A stretch of DNA of 64,000 nucleotides. Origin: Serpula lacrymans var. lacrymans S7.9 (lineage: Eukaryota > Basidiomycota > Agaricomycetes > Boletales > Serpulaceae). Positions 46,258 through 57,696 of this stretch are shown here, piece by piece. The position numbers and the translations under genes were made by a program. Below the pieces are notes generated by a model. It searched no databases. It was not told the origin of the DNA and was given only the letters and a program-made list of their open reading frames with translations. Each line of letters opens with the position of its first letter. The stretch's first letter is position 1. The stretch covers positions 393,360 through 457,359 of the forward strand of contig NW_006763300.1 of the NCBI RefSeq assembly GCF_000218685.1, read 5' to 3'.

Positions 46258-47559
46258 TTAAACATCATCTGACATGTTAACAATGTTTTCTAGGGCCTGC
46301 AATGCCTCCTCCTTGTCCTCCTTATCTTCCTCCTTGACCTTGAGCTCTCTTTGCTCTTCAAGATCCTGTTCCTCCGCTCCCTCACTCTCACACACATCAT
46401 ATTGGCCATTTTTGCTAGGATTAGGTCCTGCACCCACTCCAACGTTGTCAATACAGGCCTTGGCCTTGCTACCGCTCTCCCCTAACCAGGTCTGAGTGCT
46501 TTGACCACGCAAGATGGTCCCTGTAAACCCATGTAGGCGAGAGATGTCAAGGAGGCGGGAAATGTGAATTTTATTGAAGCGGCCACACTCACACCTATGC
46601 AAAGCAATCTGATGAGCAAGTTTAGGATCATGGACACTCACCTGGTCTTCGCAATCACGCAAGTACTGATTCTCATCCTGCAGGTACGTGGCTACACGCC
46701 TAATTTCAACATCCAGTCTCTCAATTTCCTCTCTAGCCCGACAAATCTTGAAATGTTGATCCATGGCCAAACGACCAGCAGGTGTGGCCCATGGTCGAGT
46801 AGATATATCCTGGTGGGCATCACACAGGAGGTCAAAGTCTGCGAGAAAGGCGTACTCAACAACTTTTTTCCATTCCAGAGTACGCCGAGGGGGACATAGG
46901 GCTTACGCAGCCATATTATAGCGTTCCAGTGCTGTTTGTATGGCGGCCGACCTAGCCTGCAGGGCCTTCCCTATACGTTTCCATAGTGAATACCCTAGTA
47001 GATAGATCAATAAGGTATCATCATGTATTCCCTGAATAGAGCAAGCTCACCTATTTGCGATCTATTCATTTTGGTGAGCTCGAACATACAAGCTACCACT
47101 AAGCCTTCTAGCTGATCTAATGCCCGCTAGTAGTTGCGCATTGCTACGAGCTTTTCGGTCTTTTGCCATTCAGGACTATCTGGCGTCCATCTTACATTAA
47201 TTTCTAGTCTCACTTCGAGCCTCTGGACCTTTTGTAGCTCTTTGTCGTGATTTTCCATGGCATGCCGGCGAGCTGTCTCCAATTTCCTTGTTATGCCCAG
47301 TAATACAGAACCGGTAGTAACTGCACTATGTGCTGAGGCTTCTAGAATGGCAACAAATTTTTGTCTGGGAAGTGGCCATAGTCTCAGTTAGATTGAATAT
47401 AGATGAGATCACGCACTCGCTCTTCTGGAACTCGCGAAGCTGGTGTAGATATTCCATTTGAAGTGTTTCATCTTGAGGTTCCTTTTGTAGCGAATTGAGG
47501 TAGGCTTTTTCTTCTTGTAGCCACGACTGGCACAGGAAGAATCCAAAATCTGGCTTCAA
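46258..47559 (-). pseudogene. KDZ transposase, C-terminal part only
   Basis: Reading minus, the first block (47559-47330) has CQSWLQEEKAYLNSLQKEP and EYLHQLREFQ. Next, about 47230-47050, a helical segment ends MNRSQIG. Then HIGKALQARSAAIQTALERYN and PPRRTLEWKKVVEYAFLADFDLL lie at about 46975-46830. The final open frame, 46770-46258, has HFKICRAREEIERLDVEIRR and a Glu/Lys-rich tail. These are the C-terminal cap motifs of KDZ proteins. The catalytic core that should precede them is missing. At least one in-frame stop lies near 46910. The transposase is a fragment retained within its own element. Confidence 0.78.
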
Positions 47560-48271
47560 TCAACACGCCTCAGGCGTCAGTGCTGTTAGCTCACTGCCTG
47601 GTGGTACATAGACTCAGATTTCCATCAGCGTTCTCTCCTCCTCTTTCGCACTCCCTATTGTTGTCTGATCAGTGGACAGATGCCAGGTGCCCTCTGCTTA
47701 GGTATGTTACTGTCTCACATTTTCTGAGCCGGCTATTGCTCATTATCTACACATAAGCACTTGCATGGCTTGTCTTCCTAGATGCTGGTCAGTGGGGAAT
47801 TTCAGTGACGGGTTGTTGTTTAGGTAGTATTAGTAAGTCTTTCTTTCTAAAGCTTCAAATAATTTTTTGATTTTTGATTCTCAAGTTCTCGGGTACTAGG
47901 TACTCTTGGAGCACTAACAGCTCACTATATGGCAGAGAGGAGTGCTGACATATAAGTGGTGAGTAAAAGTTTTCAATTTAGCGACACTGATTGAATGCAA
48001 TGTCAGCTTATTCTTATGCACAGATATGAGTTTGAACTGCCATATTAAATACCGTACAAAAAACTAATAGAAAATGCAGGTCTTCAGGTGAGTTATTAAA
48101 GCTACGCTCATGAGATGACCTTCTACTCGCTGCACACATTGACAGATGTTACTACCAAAACCCAATAATGTATGTTCATCCATCAGATTACACTGCTATG
48201 CGTAGACATGTGCATGCAAGTCTAGCTAATCGCATTCTCATTTTTGCTTCAACTTAAATTTATGATTTTTT
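47560..48271. other. Internal spacer of the KDZ-like element
   Basis: No coding sequence is seen between the two divergent genes. This is probably where the deletion of the transposase core ended, together with the promoter of the plus-strand gene. Confidence 0.45.
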
Positions 48272-50379
48272 TTGATGAGTTCCAGTTTGTTAATTCAACC
48301 AAACCACAGGCAATGGTCACTTTTTCAACAGGTAAGTTTTTTATCTCTTGATCTTGTCCTATTACTCATTTTAATAATGGCTAGCTATATATTTCCTGCC
48401 TGGCAGGATATGCTGTCATCCAGCAACTCTACTACACATGATGCCCTGGCGCAGGCAACACCAAACTTGTTGTTTATGCCGTCATCTCCCTCAATCTACC
48501 CCCGTCATTTACCCCTCAGAAATAGTACCGCTGACATCCAGACTTCGACGCCTGCACCCGCTCCCCAGACCAATGTCAGAGGAGCTGCTCCCAGGCCAAT
48601 CCCCCTAAACCTAATCGATCCGGTGCTCCTTGGGGAGCCATCGCCTCCAAGTGCCTCTACTAATGGTCTTCATGCCTTGGCGAACAACTCTCCCCCTTCT
48701 GCAAGCAACTCTCCTCGCTCTGCAAGCCACCCTTGTCCTTCTGTGAATGGCCCTTGTACCTCTGCGAACAACTCTCCTCCCTTTTTGGACCACCCCTGTC
48801 CCTCTGCAAATGAGCCTCCCCCCTTTTCAAACAGTGCTCCTCCCTCTTCAAACAACCCTTGTCCCTCTGCAAATGAGCCTCTGTCTTCTGCAAATGACGC
48901 CCATTGCCCTGCAAATGAGCCTCATCCTTCAGCACCATAAGTCCTCCCCTCCCTTATTGTACAATGTGGGCCATCATCCATACGCCTCGAGAGAACTACC
49001 TGGGCTGGCCGAAACCCCAAACGACCTATCCAGGTACCTCGGCCAGCTGCTCGTGAACTCACGAAGGCAGAACAAGCCTCACGTGCCATTGCCGCAAAGG
49101 AGAAAAAGGTCATGAAACAGCAGATCAAGGACGATATCGATGAATACTTACAGGATCAACTTTATTTGGTAGCTCTAGCAGCCAAGCACAATGTGACATT
49201 AGATTATATGAAGAAACAAGTTAGTTCTGAGATGAACTACAAGACGACCTGTGCACCCAATATCTACAACGTGATTGTTTACGCAAAATCACTGGAAATT
49301 AACATAGCTATGTACATGTACGATGGAAACTTCTTGACCACTAACATATACGTGTCAAGGCCTACCACTGGGCGAGAGAAAAAATTTGAAAGAGCTACAA
49401 AACATAGCAAGCAAGACCACCAATTCATCCGATCTAAACCAAGAAGAGCGTGAGGAACTCTGCAACCACTTCCTTGAACAATGTAAAGTGAAGATCACAG
49501 GAAGTCATGCCAACAACACCGCTGTGGCAAGGGATATGATGTTAACTGCAGAAAGAATAGGAAGGGAGGTAAGTATCAAGCCATTGTCTGCCACATGTTA
49601 TGTCATTACTGATTGATGCTAGTTTGATAATCTCGCTCTTCGGACAGGTGCATATGGGTGCTTCTTCTTGACGTGTGGCCACATCTACAATACTGGGACA
49701 ACTACATGGTATGGAAGCGATAATTTGATGGACTTCTGGGAGGATATCATTGGCAGAGACCCAGATGAACTTGCAATGTTATTTGAGCAGTGGGCCTGTT
49801 CGCAAAATCAGAGTATGTTGTTTCTTTTCTTATATTTCTATCTTATCTCATTATTTTTATCAGATGTTCATGAATAAGACAACCTTGCTAATTGCCGTCA
49901 ACAATGTACCAGGCTCTGCGGGAGTGGGTTGCGTAAGTATTATAATCCTTATATTACTCATATAGTTGGTATGTACTGATGCATTCTATGTAACAGGAAA
50001 TCTTTTAAAACGAAAAACAAAGATGGTATACAAACAATACGACCAATCTATTGTCGCCACACATGGCGTCAAAATCATAGGTTGGCCGGAAGATGTTCCA
50101 TTTGTCAACCCATCTGCAATTGGTACCATGGCTGAAATACACAAACTGCAAGATGCATGGAAGACTGGAACATGTCATTGGGTAAAGCTTTCATCGGCCC
50201 AGCTGCAAGAACACAAAAAACAACTAGATGCACGTCTCCGATCAGGTGAAGTCACGAGAAAGAAGAGAAAGAAGCATTCTGATGCAGGCTTACCCCGCAA
50301 GCGATGTCAGGTTGCACGCTGTGATGAGAATGAAGGAATTGAACAAGGTGGTAGCAGAGTCCCAAATACACAAGGATGA
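48272..50379 (+). pseudogene. Accessory gene of the KDZ-like element, broken
   Basis: The front half (48272-48940) is low in complexity, with repeated SANEPP/CPSANE-type units. A TAA at 48938-48940 interrupts it, and the same frame continues through RNPKRPIQVPRPAARELTKA to a helical DDIDEYLQDQLYLVALAAKH. A frame change near 49375 leads to LNQEEREELCNHFLEQ. Intron-separated blocks follow: GCFFLTCGHIYNTG...LFEQWACSQNQ (about 49660-49810) and NKTTLLIAVNNVPG (about 49870). The last block is VKIIGWPEDVPFVNPSAIG...CHWVKLSS with a basic tail to 50379. I know this arrangement from basidiomycete transposon-associated proteins without an assigned function. DNA binding is a guess from the basic tail. 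Confidence 0.65.
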
Positions 50380-51350
50380 AAGGGCAATCAAAGGGCACCA
50401 AAGAGTGCAGAGGTCATTAAGGTGTTGTCAGAAAAATCAGATGAAGATTGATGGTCATTAAATGGTATACTGTACCATATGTAGTTATGCCCATGTCTCC
50501 CCCTTCGTTTATGTTGTATGCTAGCTATGATTCATGTACCCCATCATTCTAATGCGTGTTTGTTGTTCAAGTTGTTGAGCACATTCCCTATAGCCTATCA
50601 ACGTAGGGACAGGTGTGGCATTGAGAGCGCCAGGGCGCACCCATCTCACCGCCAGGATGTGTCACATTGTGCTCAACGCCAGGCGCGTCCCGTCACACGT
50701 GTTACTGTTTGTGTCGGGACTATCATTGGCCGACAAGCCGTTAGGCAATGACACACATTGGATGATGTAGCAATTGTGGTCATGCCTCTGGCAGGGACTC
50801 TGGTATTGCCGGTGGAGGTGATGTCGCAGCGAGCCTAAGTCTGTGGAATTATTAAGGAAATATAGAAAGAGGCTGGGAAACGGATATGTGCCTCTAACTA
50901 GACTTACATCAGCAGGGTAATACAATGTCTAGTTACAGGACTTCCGTGGGAACTACAGGTGACTGGATCATGATTCTGTTAATATACAAGGTAATGTACA
51001 GATGCTTATATAATAATAAAAAAGGAAAACCTATGCACAGTATATCTGTGCAAAAAAGGAGAAAGAATGCAAAAGAATGTAATGACAACTTATGTGAGAG
51101 TAGTACAGGATAGAATGGTTAAAAAGATAAGGAACAGAAACTTCTAGAGTGTTACAAATTGTACAGCCAAAAGATAGTCCAATAGCAAAAACAGCAAGTC
51201 ATAGCAATATGCAATAAAAAAGGGCAAGGCAAAAAACAACATCACTATCAACACAGCTCTATCAACACAGCTCCTTGTTATCAGTCAGGCATTCTAAAAA
51301 AATATGATTCCATAAGAATGATTCTTAATCAAAAATAATCACACTGCAAA

Positions 51351-51681
51351 TGTATTTCCCATGATGTCCCATTTGAAACCCCAGAAACAACAATTGATTT
51401 ACCAAACCAAGGTTCTCCTATGCTAATTCAGAATATTCACATAAAACATGAAACATTCAATAGTGTCAGACTTCGGGACACATCTATACAATCATGAGCC
51501 AATGTTTGCAGTGTGTATAGATGGAGTTATGACTTTTTTGTCTGTTTGTTTGAACTTTTGCCATTTGGAAGGGGCCATGAATCTGTTAGTTAACATGTTT
51601 CACAAGATGTGTACCGCGTTCACCTGCAGAATGACTAACAGAAGCTAGGATGAGGACTCCTGGGACCCGAACCAACATTAA
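51351..51681. other. No gene recognised
   Basis: Short stretch between the 1.8 kb element copy and the 3' end of the RAD57-like gene. Confidence 0.45.
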
Positions 51682-52890
51682 CTATCCCGCAATTGCATTC
51701 AACGTACTAACACACGATATTCCCGTCGAAGTGACGATATAATCAAGAGAGGCCGGTAACGAGACAGAGCTGAAGACAACGCCAAGTTTCCGAATTAACA
51801 TGAAGTCGTCCTTAGTGCTCCGATCTGCTGGTTTAACACTGTCATCGATATAGCATCGCCGTCGAGTTCGCTCCATGAAAAGGCGTGCATTGATTTGATT
51901 AGCCCACATCAGTCCCAAACTGGCCTCCTTCCCGTCTGCTCCAGATTCGACCTCTGACCTGGCAAACCACCGAAACTGGTCGTGATATAATATTTCTCGC
52001 GTTATGCTCGAATCAAATGGTTCGTTGTCAAAAACATCGACAACACTATTCAAAACTAGTACGGCGATATCATGTTTGCTTGCGAGTCTTTGTAGAAGAC
52101 TGGAAAACTCGGTGATATACCGCGAACGATCCACCAACAAGGCTGTCGTGGTCGCCGGAGTAGAACGGAAGATATCGGGCAACGCATCAAGGACGACTAA
52201 CTTGACAGGTTTCAATGAGAGATTGCGGGAAGTGTCAGATATGAATTGCGGTAGGATTGTTGAAAGAACGTGAAACAATAGCTCAGGAGAAGATGTGGAT
52301 ATGGTATGCACATTTTTTAAATCGCACAGCGAAAGCGAAAGTAAAGGGTGGGCATGCAGTAGCTGGTCCAAACGTTCAGTTGATAACGTTGAACTGCTGG
52401 TCAAGTAGCAGGAGGAACCTAAAACGCCACCCAGTGCAGTAGGAAGCTGTACAAGTAGAGATAGCTGAAGAGCAAGTTGGGACTTGCCAGAGGCACTGGG
52501 TAGCTTGATTGGCAGTTGAATAGGCGCCTTCCTTTGAAACTCACCTTTCTCCGACCACTTCCCAAATCATCCCGGTCCTAATCCCGCCTCCAACAGCACA
52601 GTCTAATTCGGAATCGCCTGTTGTAATTATGCTTTCATGCCCTGGCACAAATTGTCCTAGATAGTGAAGAGGTCGGGACAATTGATCGCAAACGTCACTA
52701 AAAGCTTTCTGAGCCTCGAAGAGCGAAATACGACATTTGCGTGATATATCATGCGGAGTCATAAGGAGAAAGTCTGTGACATCTGTTATACCGCCTGTAT
52801 ACATTGCTTGACAAATATAAACGGCTCATATTGACAGTTCCACAAACCTTTAGCGAGGATATGCCTCGAATGTACTGCAAGATTGGTCAT
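51682..52890 (-). CDS. RAD57: RAD57/XRCC3-like RecA-family recombination protein
   Basis: Rad51 paralogues load and stabilise Rad51 filaments in homologous recombination in the nucleus. Three exons fit (52890-52848, 52794-52545, 52495-51682) with GT-AG introns of 53 and 49 bp, giving 368 residues. The start ATG gives MTNLAVHSRHILAKG; an ATG inside intron 1 would give a shorter, misspliced N-terminus. Residues 15-60 form a small helical domain (TDFLLMTPHDISRKCRISLF). The ATPase core has GGGIRTGMIWEVVGE, the Walker A GESASGKS (96-103, formed across intron 2), QLALQLSLLVQLPTALGG as in XRCC3/Rad57, and the Walker B LVVLDAL (197-203). Membership among Rad51 paralogues is firm; the exact paralogue is likely but not certain. 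ATG8 lies head to head. Confidence 0.87.
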
Positions 52891-53140
52891 GAGCGTGCCA
52901 ATCAAGGAGTGATTGGTACATTCAGGGGCGTGACAAGTGACATGACTTCGATTTGGTGAATTTTGGTGCAAGGAGGCTGACTTATCACGTGAGTTCTATA
53001 GCTACGGGTTTGTCGATGTTTGCCTCCGTAGCGGTGACATGTCACAGGATTGGCGCAATGACTGACGACTCCTCGCAGTCCAAGTACTCTCAGTCAACCC
53101 TCGAGCCACTTTCATAACCCAATACTTTCTTATATTCAGA
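52891..53140. promoter_or_regulatory. Shared divergent promoter of the RAD57-like gene and ATG8
   Basis: The start codons are 250 bp apart in opposite directions. Both promoters must lie mainly here. No specific operator is claimed. Confidence 0.6.
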
Positions 53141-53723
<583 letters not shown>

Positions 53724-54355
53724 GGTTGTAATATGTATGGTTTCTGTCCTATATCTGACATCGCTGGCTGATTCGATGATTATAAGTTGATGTGTCCAGT
53801 CCGTTAGGTTGAGTGTCTCCCCGTTCTCTACCGTTTACATGTATGGCTTTGTGTATTTTAGCCCGTTATGTCTCAACAAACTCTTTAATTATACTTGATC
53901 GTGCCACAATGAGCTGGCAACCTTCAATCTGGCGGACAGTGTCAGTGTTTTACATGTTACTAGTTTGAATTGTGTTACTATCGTTGGACAATAGGTACAA
54001 TTGGTCTGGGGAGAAGTTGAATAACTCACCAGCCGTTGAGCTTGAGACTGTCGGAACTTGACCAGTAGATATAATTTTTTACTTTCTAGCTGCCTATGTA
54101 GAAAAATAAGCAAGAACTTGAAGCATTGGAGCAGCGGAACAAAACTGAAAAGACGACACATGTATTGGAATGGTTCTGCAATTTCTGGTCACACTGGGTC
54201 ACAGCGGCACTCACAGACCTTAACAGTCAAATTCCGCCAGGTCATACCAAGTCCCGAGACTGGTAGTCTCGTACCCAACCGTTTCTAGGATTGTTGCATG
54301 TGGCGCCCTGCAAATGAGCACAGCCACAAGGGCTGGCACGGCGGCAGCGCAATAG
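53724..54355. other. ATG8 3' region; possible gene scrap
   Basis: A plus-strand reading near 54105-54240 gives LEALEQRNKTEKTTHVLEWF followed by CNFWSHWV, which looks protein-like but is only about 45 codons and has no recognised family. The rest shows nothing. Confidence 0.35.
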
Positions 54356-55255
54356 CATCAGGAAATTCGTGTAAGTATGATAAGGCCTTATAATGCCTTA
54401 TAATATGTATAATCTGTATAATAGGCATCAGGCTGATAGTCACATTTATAAGGCTTTATAAGGCTAGATTGAGTATGAGGTTTTTCACCAGCAGTATCAG
54501 TCTGGTAAAGTAGATATGGAATTATAAGGCTACCAGTAATATTTAGTGCCGAAAAATGACATTTGGTTGTGACCTGATAATTTGTCACAGCCTATTATAT
54601 TATTCGCTATATTTTATGAGTAACTCTGTGTATTTTCGTATTTATCAATGTTTGTAGATTTTATTACTCCAAAATTCAACTTAAGTAATAATGGCATGAT
54701 TATGTAAGTAATTTATGAGCTAATTTTGCTATTTTACGTTTTGCACAAGCAAGGTTTGAACTTGAGATTACATGGTCGGAATCTTAACTGCTGCAGGTAA
54801 TCTAACCTCTGAGCCATTAGACTACACACCCTCTTACTGGTTTTATTTGATGTCATTAGCATTGATTATACAAAAAAACTAGCAAATTTTACCAAGTCCT
54901 CAACTCTGTTGTGCAGCCACCTACACTGTGATTAGTCATGTTTAAGAGCTCCAAAAAAAACACTAAAATTGTGTTGATTATAAGGCCTTATAATCCATGA
55001 TAAAAATAGAGCAGAATGATAAAAAATGATAAATTAATATATGTGATTATTTTGATGATACCCAAACTATAATAATTATGACAAGTGTATATTACCTGAC
55101 AATGACTATTGACTTCCTGTCAGGCTGACAACTCCTAATCTGACTTGGATTTTCCATTATATCACCGTGTATGATCTGATACAGGTGGACAAGTCTGGGA
55201 ACACATTACAAACTCCGTTTAGTCATATCATTTCCTCACCAATTTCCTGATGAGG
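54356..55255. mobile_element. Non-autonomous TIR element with tRNA-like insert (related family)
   Basis: The left end CATCAGGAAATTCGTG and right end CCAATTTCCTGATG are inverted over about 12 bp. Subterminal motifs here are AAGGCCTTATAATGCC and TTATAAGGC instead of CTATAGAGC, but the layout is that of the elements at 3826 and 42503. No protein-coding frame is seen. A convincing target duplication was not found. Confidence 0.6.
54743..54840 (-). ncRNA. tRNA-like segment in the 54.4 kb TIR element
   Basis: On the minus strand TAGTCTAATGG is a perfect A-box match, and AGTTCAAACCT lies about 55-60 nt later as a B-box-like sequence. The total is about 98 nt. The acceptor ends do not pair, so a functional tRNA is not supported. 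Confidence 0.48.
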
Positions 55256-55450
55256 TCCTAGAACGTCTGGTGCATTTCGTAGAGCAGGGGGTAGATGAAG
55301 TCATGTGACCCTAGTAGAATTTTGCACCAAGTTAGATCATTGGGCCCTAACTACTCCATTTGGCTGTCTTCTATAGGGTCATGACCCCTGTACTTTCTTG
55401 CATACAAGCTTATGAAAAAGCCCAAGAAGGTTCCACACAACTGTTCAATC

Positions 55451-55694
55451 GAGTAACTTGATTATTAGAGAGTATGACAGGTATACAGTACCTAGAGTGC
55501 AATGTGAGTAACTAGAGAATAGGAAGCATTGGACTCTGCAGTACTGTCCGATGTTTTGTAAACAAAGGTAAACAAAGGAGCCACAAAGGCGAAATAATAG
55601 AGAACACAATCAATACTGAATGGTAGAGGAATAGATAGAGAAAGAAATGAAAATATAGAGGTAGCACAAAGGTGCAGAATCACCAAAACTAACA
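55451..55694 (-). repeat. 3' LTR of copia element 1 (family A), truncated
   Basis: The LTR begins at 55694 in the minus reading (TGTTAGTTTTGG), directly after a polypurine tract (AGGGGGGAG, about 55695-55704). The last about 80-90 bp of the LTR are missing, so no target duplication can be read on this side. Confidence 0.88.
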
Positions 55695-55723
55695 CTCCCC
55701 CCTGATGCTGCACCTCCCAAGCA

Positions 55724-57680
55724 TCAGCTCCCCCCTGATCTAACAAGTCCCATCATCTGTCTGAACATTTCAACTTTAGGCTTAGCCAGAGCCTTGGTCA
55801 ACAAATCAGCAGGCATTTCAGCAGTGGGCAAAAAGGTGGGAGCAATTTGGCCAAAGTTAACAATATCTCTCAGCCAATGCCAGCGTAAATCAAGGTGCTT
55901 CATTCGACCATGGTGTTCAGGATTCTTGGACACAGAGATGGCAGATTGGTTGTCAATGTGAAGGGTGGAAGGAGAGTTGATAGGATAGCCCATTTCCTTC
56001 AACAGATTTCGCATCCAGCAGATCTCTTTGCCAGCCTCAACAGCAGCAATATATTCTGCTTCAGTGGTGGACAGAGCAACAATGTTCTGAAGCTTGGAGC
56101 TCCAGGAGACAGCACCAGATCCCATCTTGACAATGTAAGCACCAGTAGAACAACCAGAGTCCTTGTCACCACCATGATCAGCATCAAAGAAAGTGGTGAA
56201 GAGTTCAGTGGAATTGGGATCAGGACCAAGGACAAGGGAGTGGTCAAGGGTGCCTTGCAAGTAGCGGAACAAGTGCTTGACAGCGCTCCAGTGAGTGAGA
56301 CCAGGATTAGAATTGTATCTGGCAAGGACTCCAACAGTGTAGGCAATGTCAGGACGAGTGGTGGTGGCCAAATACATCAGAGCACCATCAGCAGCAAGGT
56401 AGGGAGTGTCCTTCATCAAAGCAGTATCACTGGATGTCTTGGGAGACATGTCCTTGGTGAGGCGCAAACCAGGATCCATGGGAGTGGACACAGGTTGCAG
56501 TCCTTCATGCCAAAGCGCTCCAGAATGTCCAGAGTGTACTGACGTTGGGACAGAGATATAGTGCGATTGCTGAGGTCTCTGGTGATGGAAATGCCAAGTA
56601 GGTAAGAAGTAGGGCCAAGATCACGAAGCTTGAAGTGCTGGGAGAGATCCTTGACAGCTTGGTCAAGTGCAGAAGTAGAAGTGGATGCCAGTGTCATGTC
56701 ATCAACAAAGACAGGCAGGATAATGCGCACATCAGCTCTGTTAAAGACATAGATGGCAGAGTCTGAATAAGTACGCTTGAATCCGAGTTTTTCAAGTACA
56801 GTGTGCATCTTCTGGTTCCACATTCTGCCTCCCTGCTTGGTCCCATAGATGGCCTTGTCCAACTGGCAAACAAGATTGCGAGGACCCTGATGGAATCCCT
56901 CTGGCTGGTGCATGTGGCTTGACATCCATGACTCCATTAAGGAATGCATGGGAAATGTCAATGGAGCGCAAATGGAGGTTGTGGATGGCAGCAATTGCAA
57001 GGACAACTCTGATGGAGGATATGCGGACAGTGGGTGCAAATATTTCAAGAAAGCCAAAGCCAGGACGCTGGTTATAGCCTTTGGCCACATATCTGGCCTT
57101 GTAGCGCTCAACAGTGCCATCTGAGTTACACTTGATCTTGAAGACCCCACTTGCCACCAATAGCCTTGACTCCAGGAGGTAGTTCCACTAGTGACCAAGT
57201 ACCATTGCGCTCATGAGCTTGAAGCTCTTCCATGGCTGCCTCTCTCCACTTGTCAGCATCTGGGCGCCTCATAGCGTCTGCAAACGACCTAGGTTCAGCA
57301 GAATCACCAAAGTGCGCCATTTGAATACCATCTGACTCAGAATCACTGTCACTGTCAATGGCAGGAGTGGGTTTTCTGTGTTGAAGCCACCACTCTCTAG
57401 GTGGTTTCCTAGCTCTAACAGGACGTCTGAGAGCAAGAGGCATATCAGGAGATGGTGAACAATGAAGTGGTTGGTCTGGGAGTACAGGAGGCTGATTTAC
57501 AGGAGGTTCTGGATCAAGGTCCAAATGAGGCCCATTGTCAGGCAATGGCTGAAGCGCAGCTGGTGGGCCTATATCTCCCCCTGGACCTGGTGCAGGGACA
57601 TCCTCAATCAGGCCCAATGGCATGGATAGCAAAGGTGGAGTAGGAGGTGGAGGTGGGACATTGTCAGTAGACCTTTTCAA
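55724..57680 (-). pseudogene. Copia element 1: reverse transcriptase and RNase H
   Basis: Reading minus from 57680, a Pro-rich linker precedes RT. RT follows in several frames: PDADKWREAAMEELQAHERN, then RYVAKGYNQRPGFGFLEIF and LRSIDISHAFLNGV. The QLDKAIYGTKQ block comes next, and the active site reads FVDDMTLAS (about 56690), so the catalytic Asp pair is intact. Connection motifs RQYTLDILERFGM and RPDIAYTVGVLARY precede RNase H, which shows DADHGGD, a TEAEYIA motif and HIDNQSAI. Frameshifts occur near 57150, 56930 and 56480. RNase H itself (56491-55724) is one clean frame ending in a stop. Confidence 0.9.
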
Positions 57681-57696
57681 GCCAGGGAAGTAGCGC

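Larger units (their letters stand above)
45886..50961. mobile_element. KDZ/Zisupton-like transposon derivative with 280 bp TIRs and 8 bp duplication
   Basis: The ends are long inverted repeats (45886-46165 and 50682-50961) beginning CACCTGTAGTTCCC. They differ at only a handful of positions that I can count. ACTGGATC flanks the element at 45878-45885 and 50962-50969. Inside are a KDZ transposase C-terminus on the minus strand and a broken second gene on the plus strand. The transposase core is absent, so the element cannot move itself. Known Zisupton elements are reported to make 8 bp duplications, which fits, but that is from memory. Confidence 0.88.
45137..51350 (-). mobile_element. Third copy of the 1.8 kb LTR-like element, truncated and doubly interrupted
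   Basis: It starts at 45137 with TGTTGATGATGAAGAC (plus reading), matching 23078 onward. It is interrupted by a roughly 245 bp insert (45357-45601) and by the 5.08 kb KDZ-like element (45886-50961). It resumes at 50970 and fades at about 51350, corresponding to about position 24000 of copy 1. The ORF-bearing half is missing. Confidence 0.7.

Noticed and set aside
48611..48938. Minus-strand frames opposite the Pro/Ser-rich part of the accessory gene
   Set aside because: They mirror the tandem units on the other strand.
53889..54161. Minus-strand gene 3' of ATG8
   Set aside because: A 90-codon frame without domains or splice support; weak protein-like signal is on the other strand and too short.
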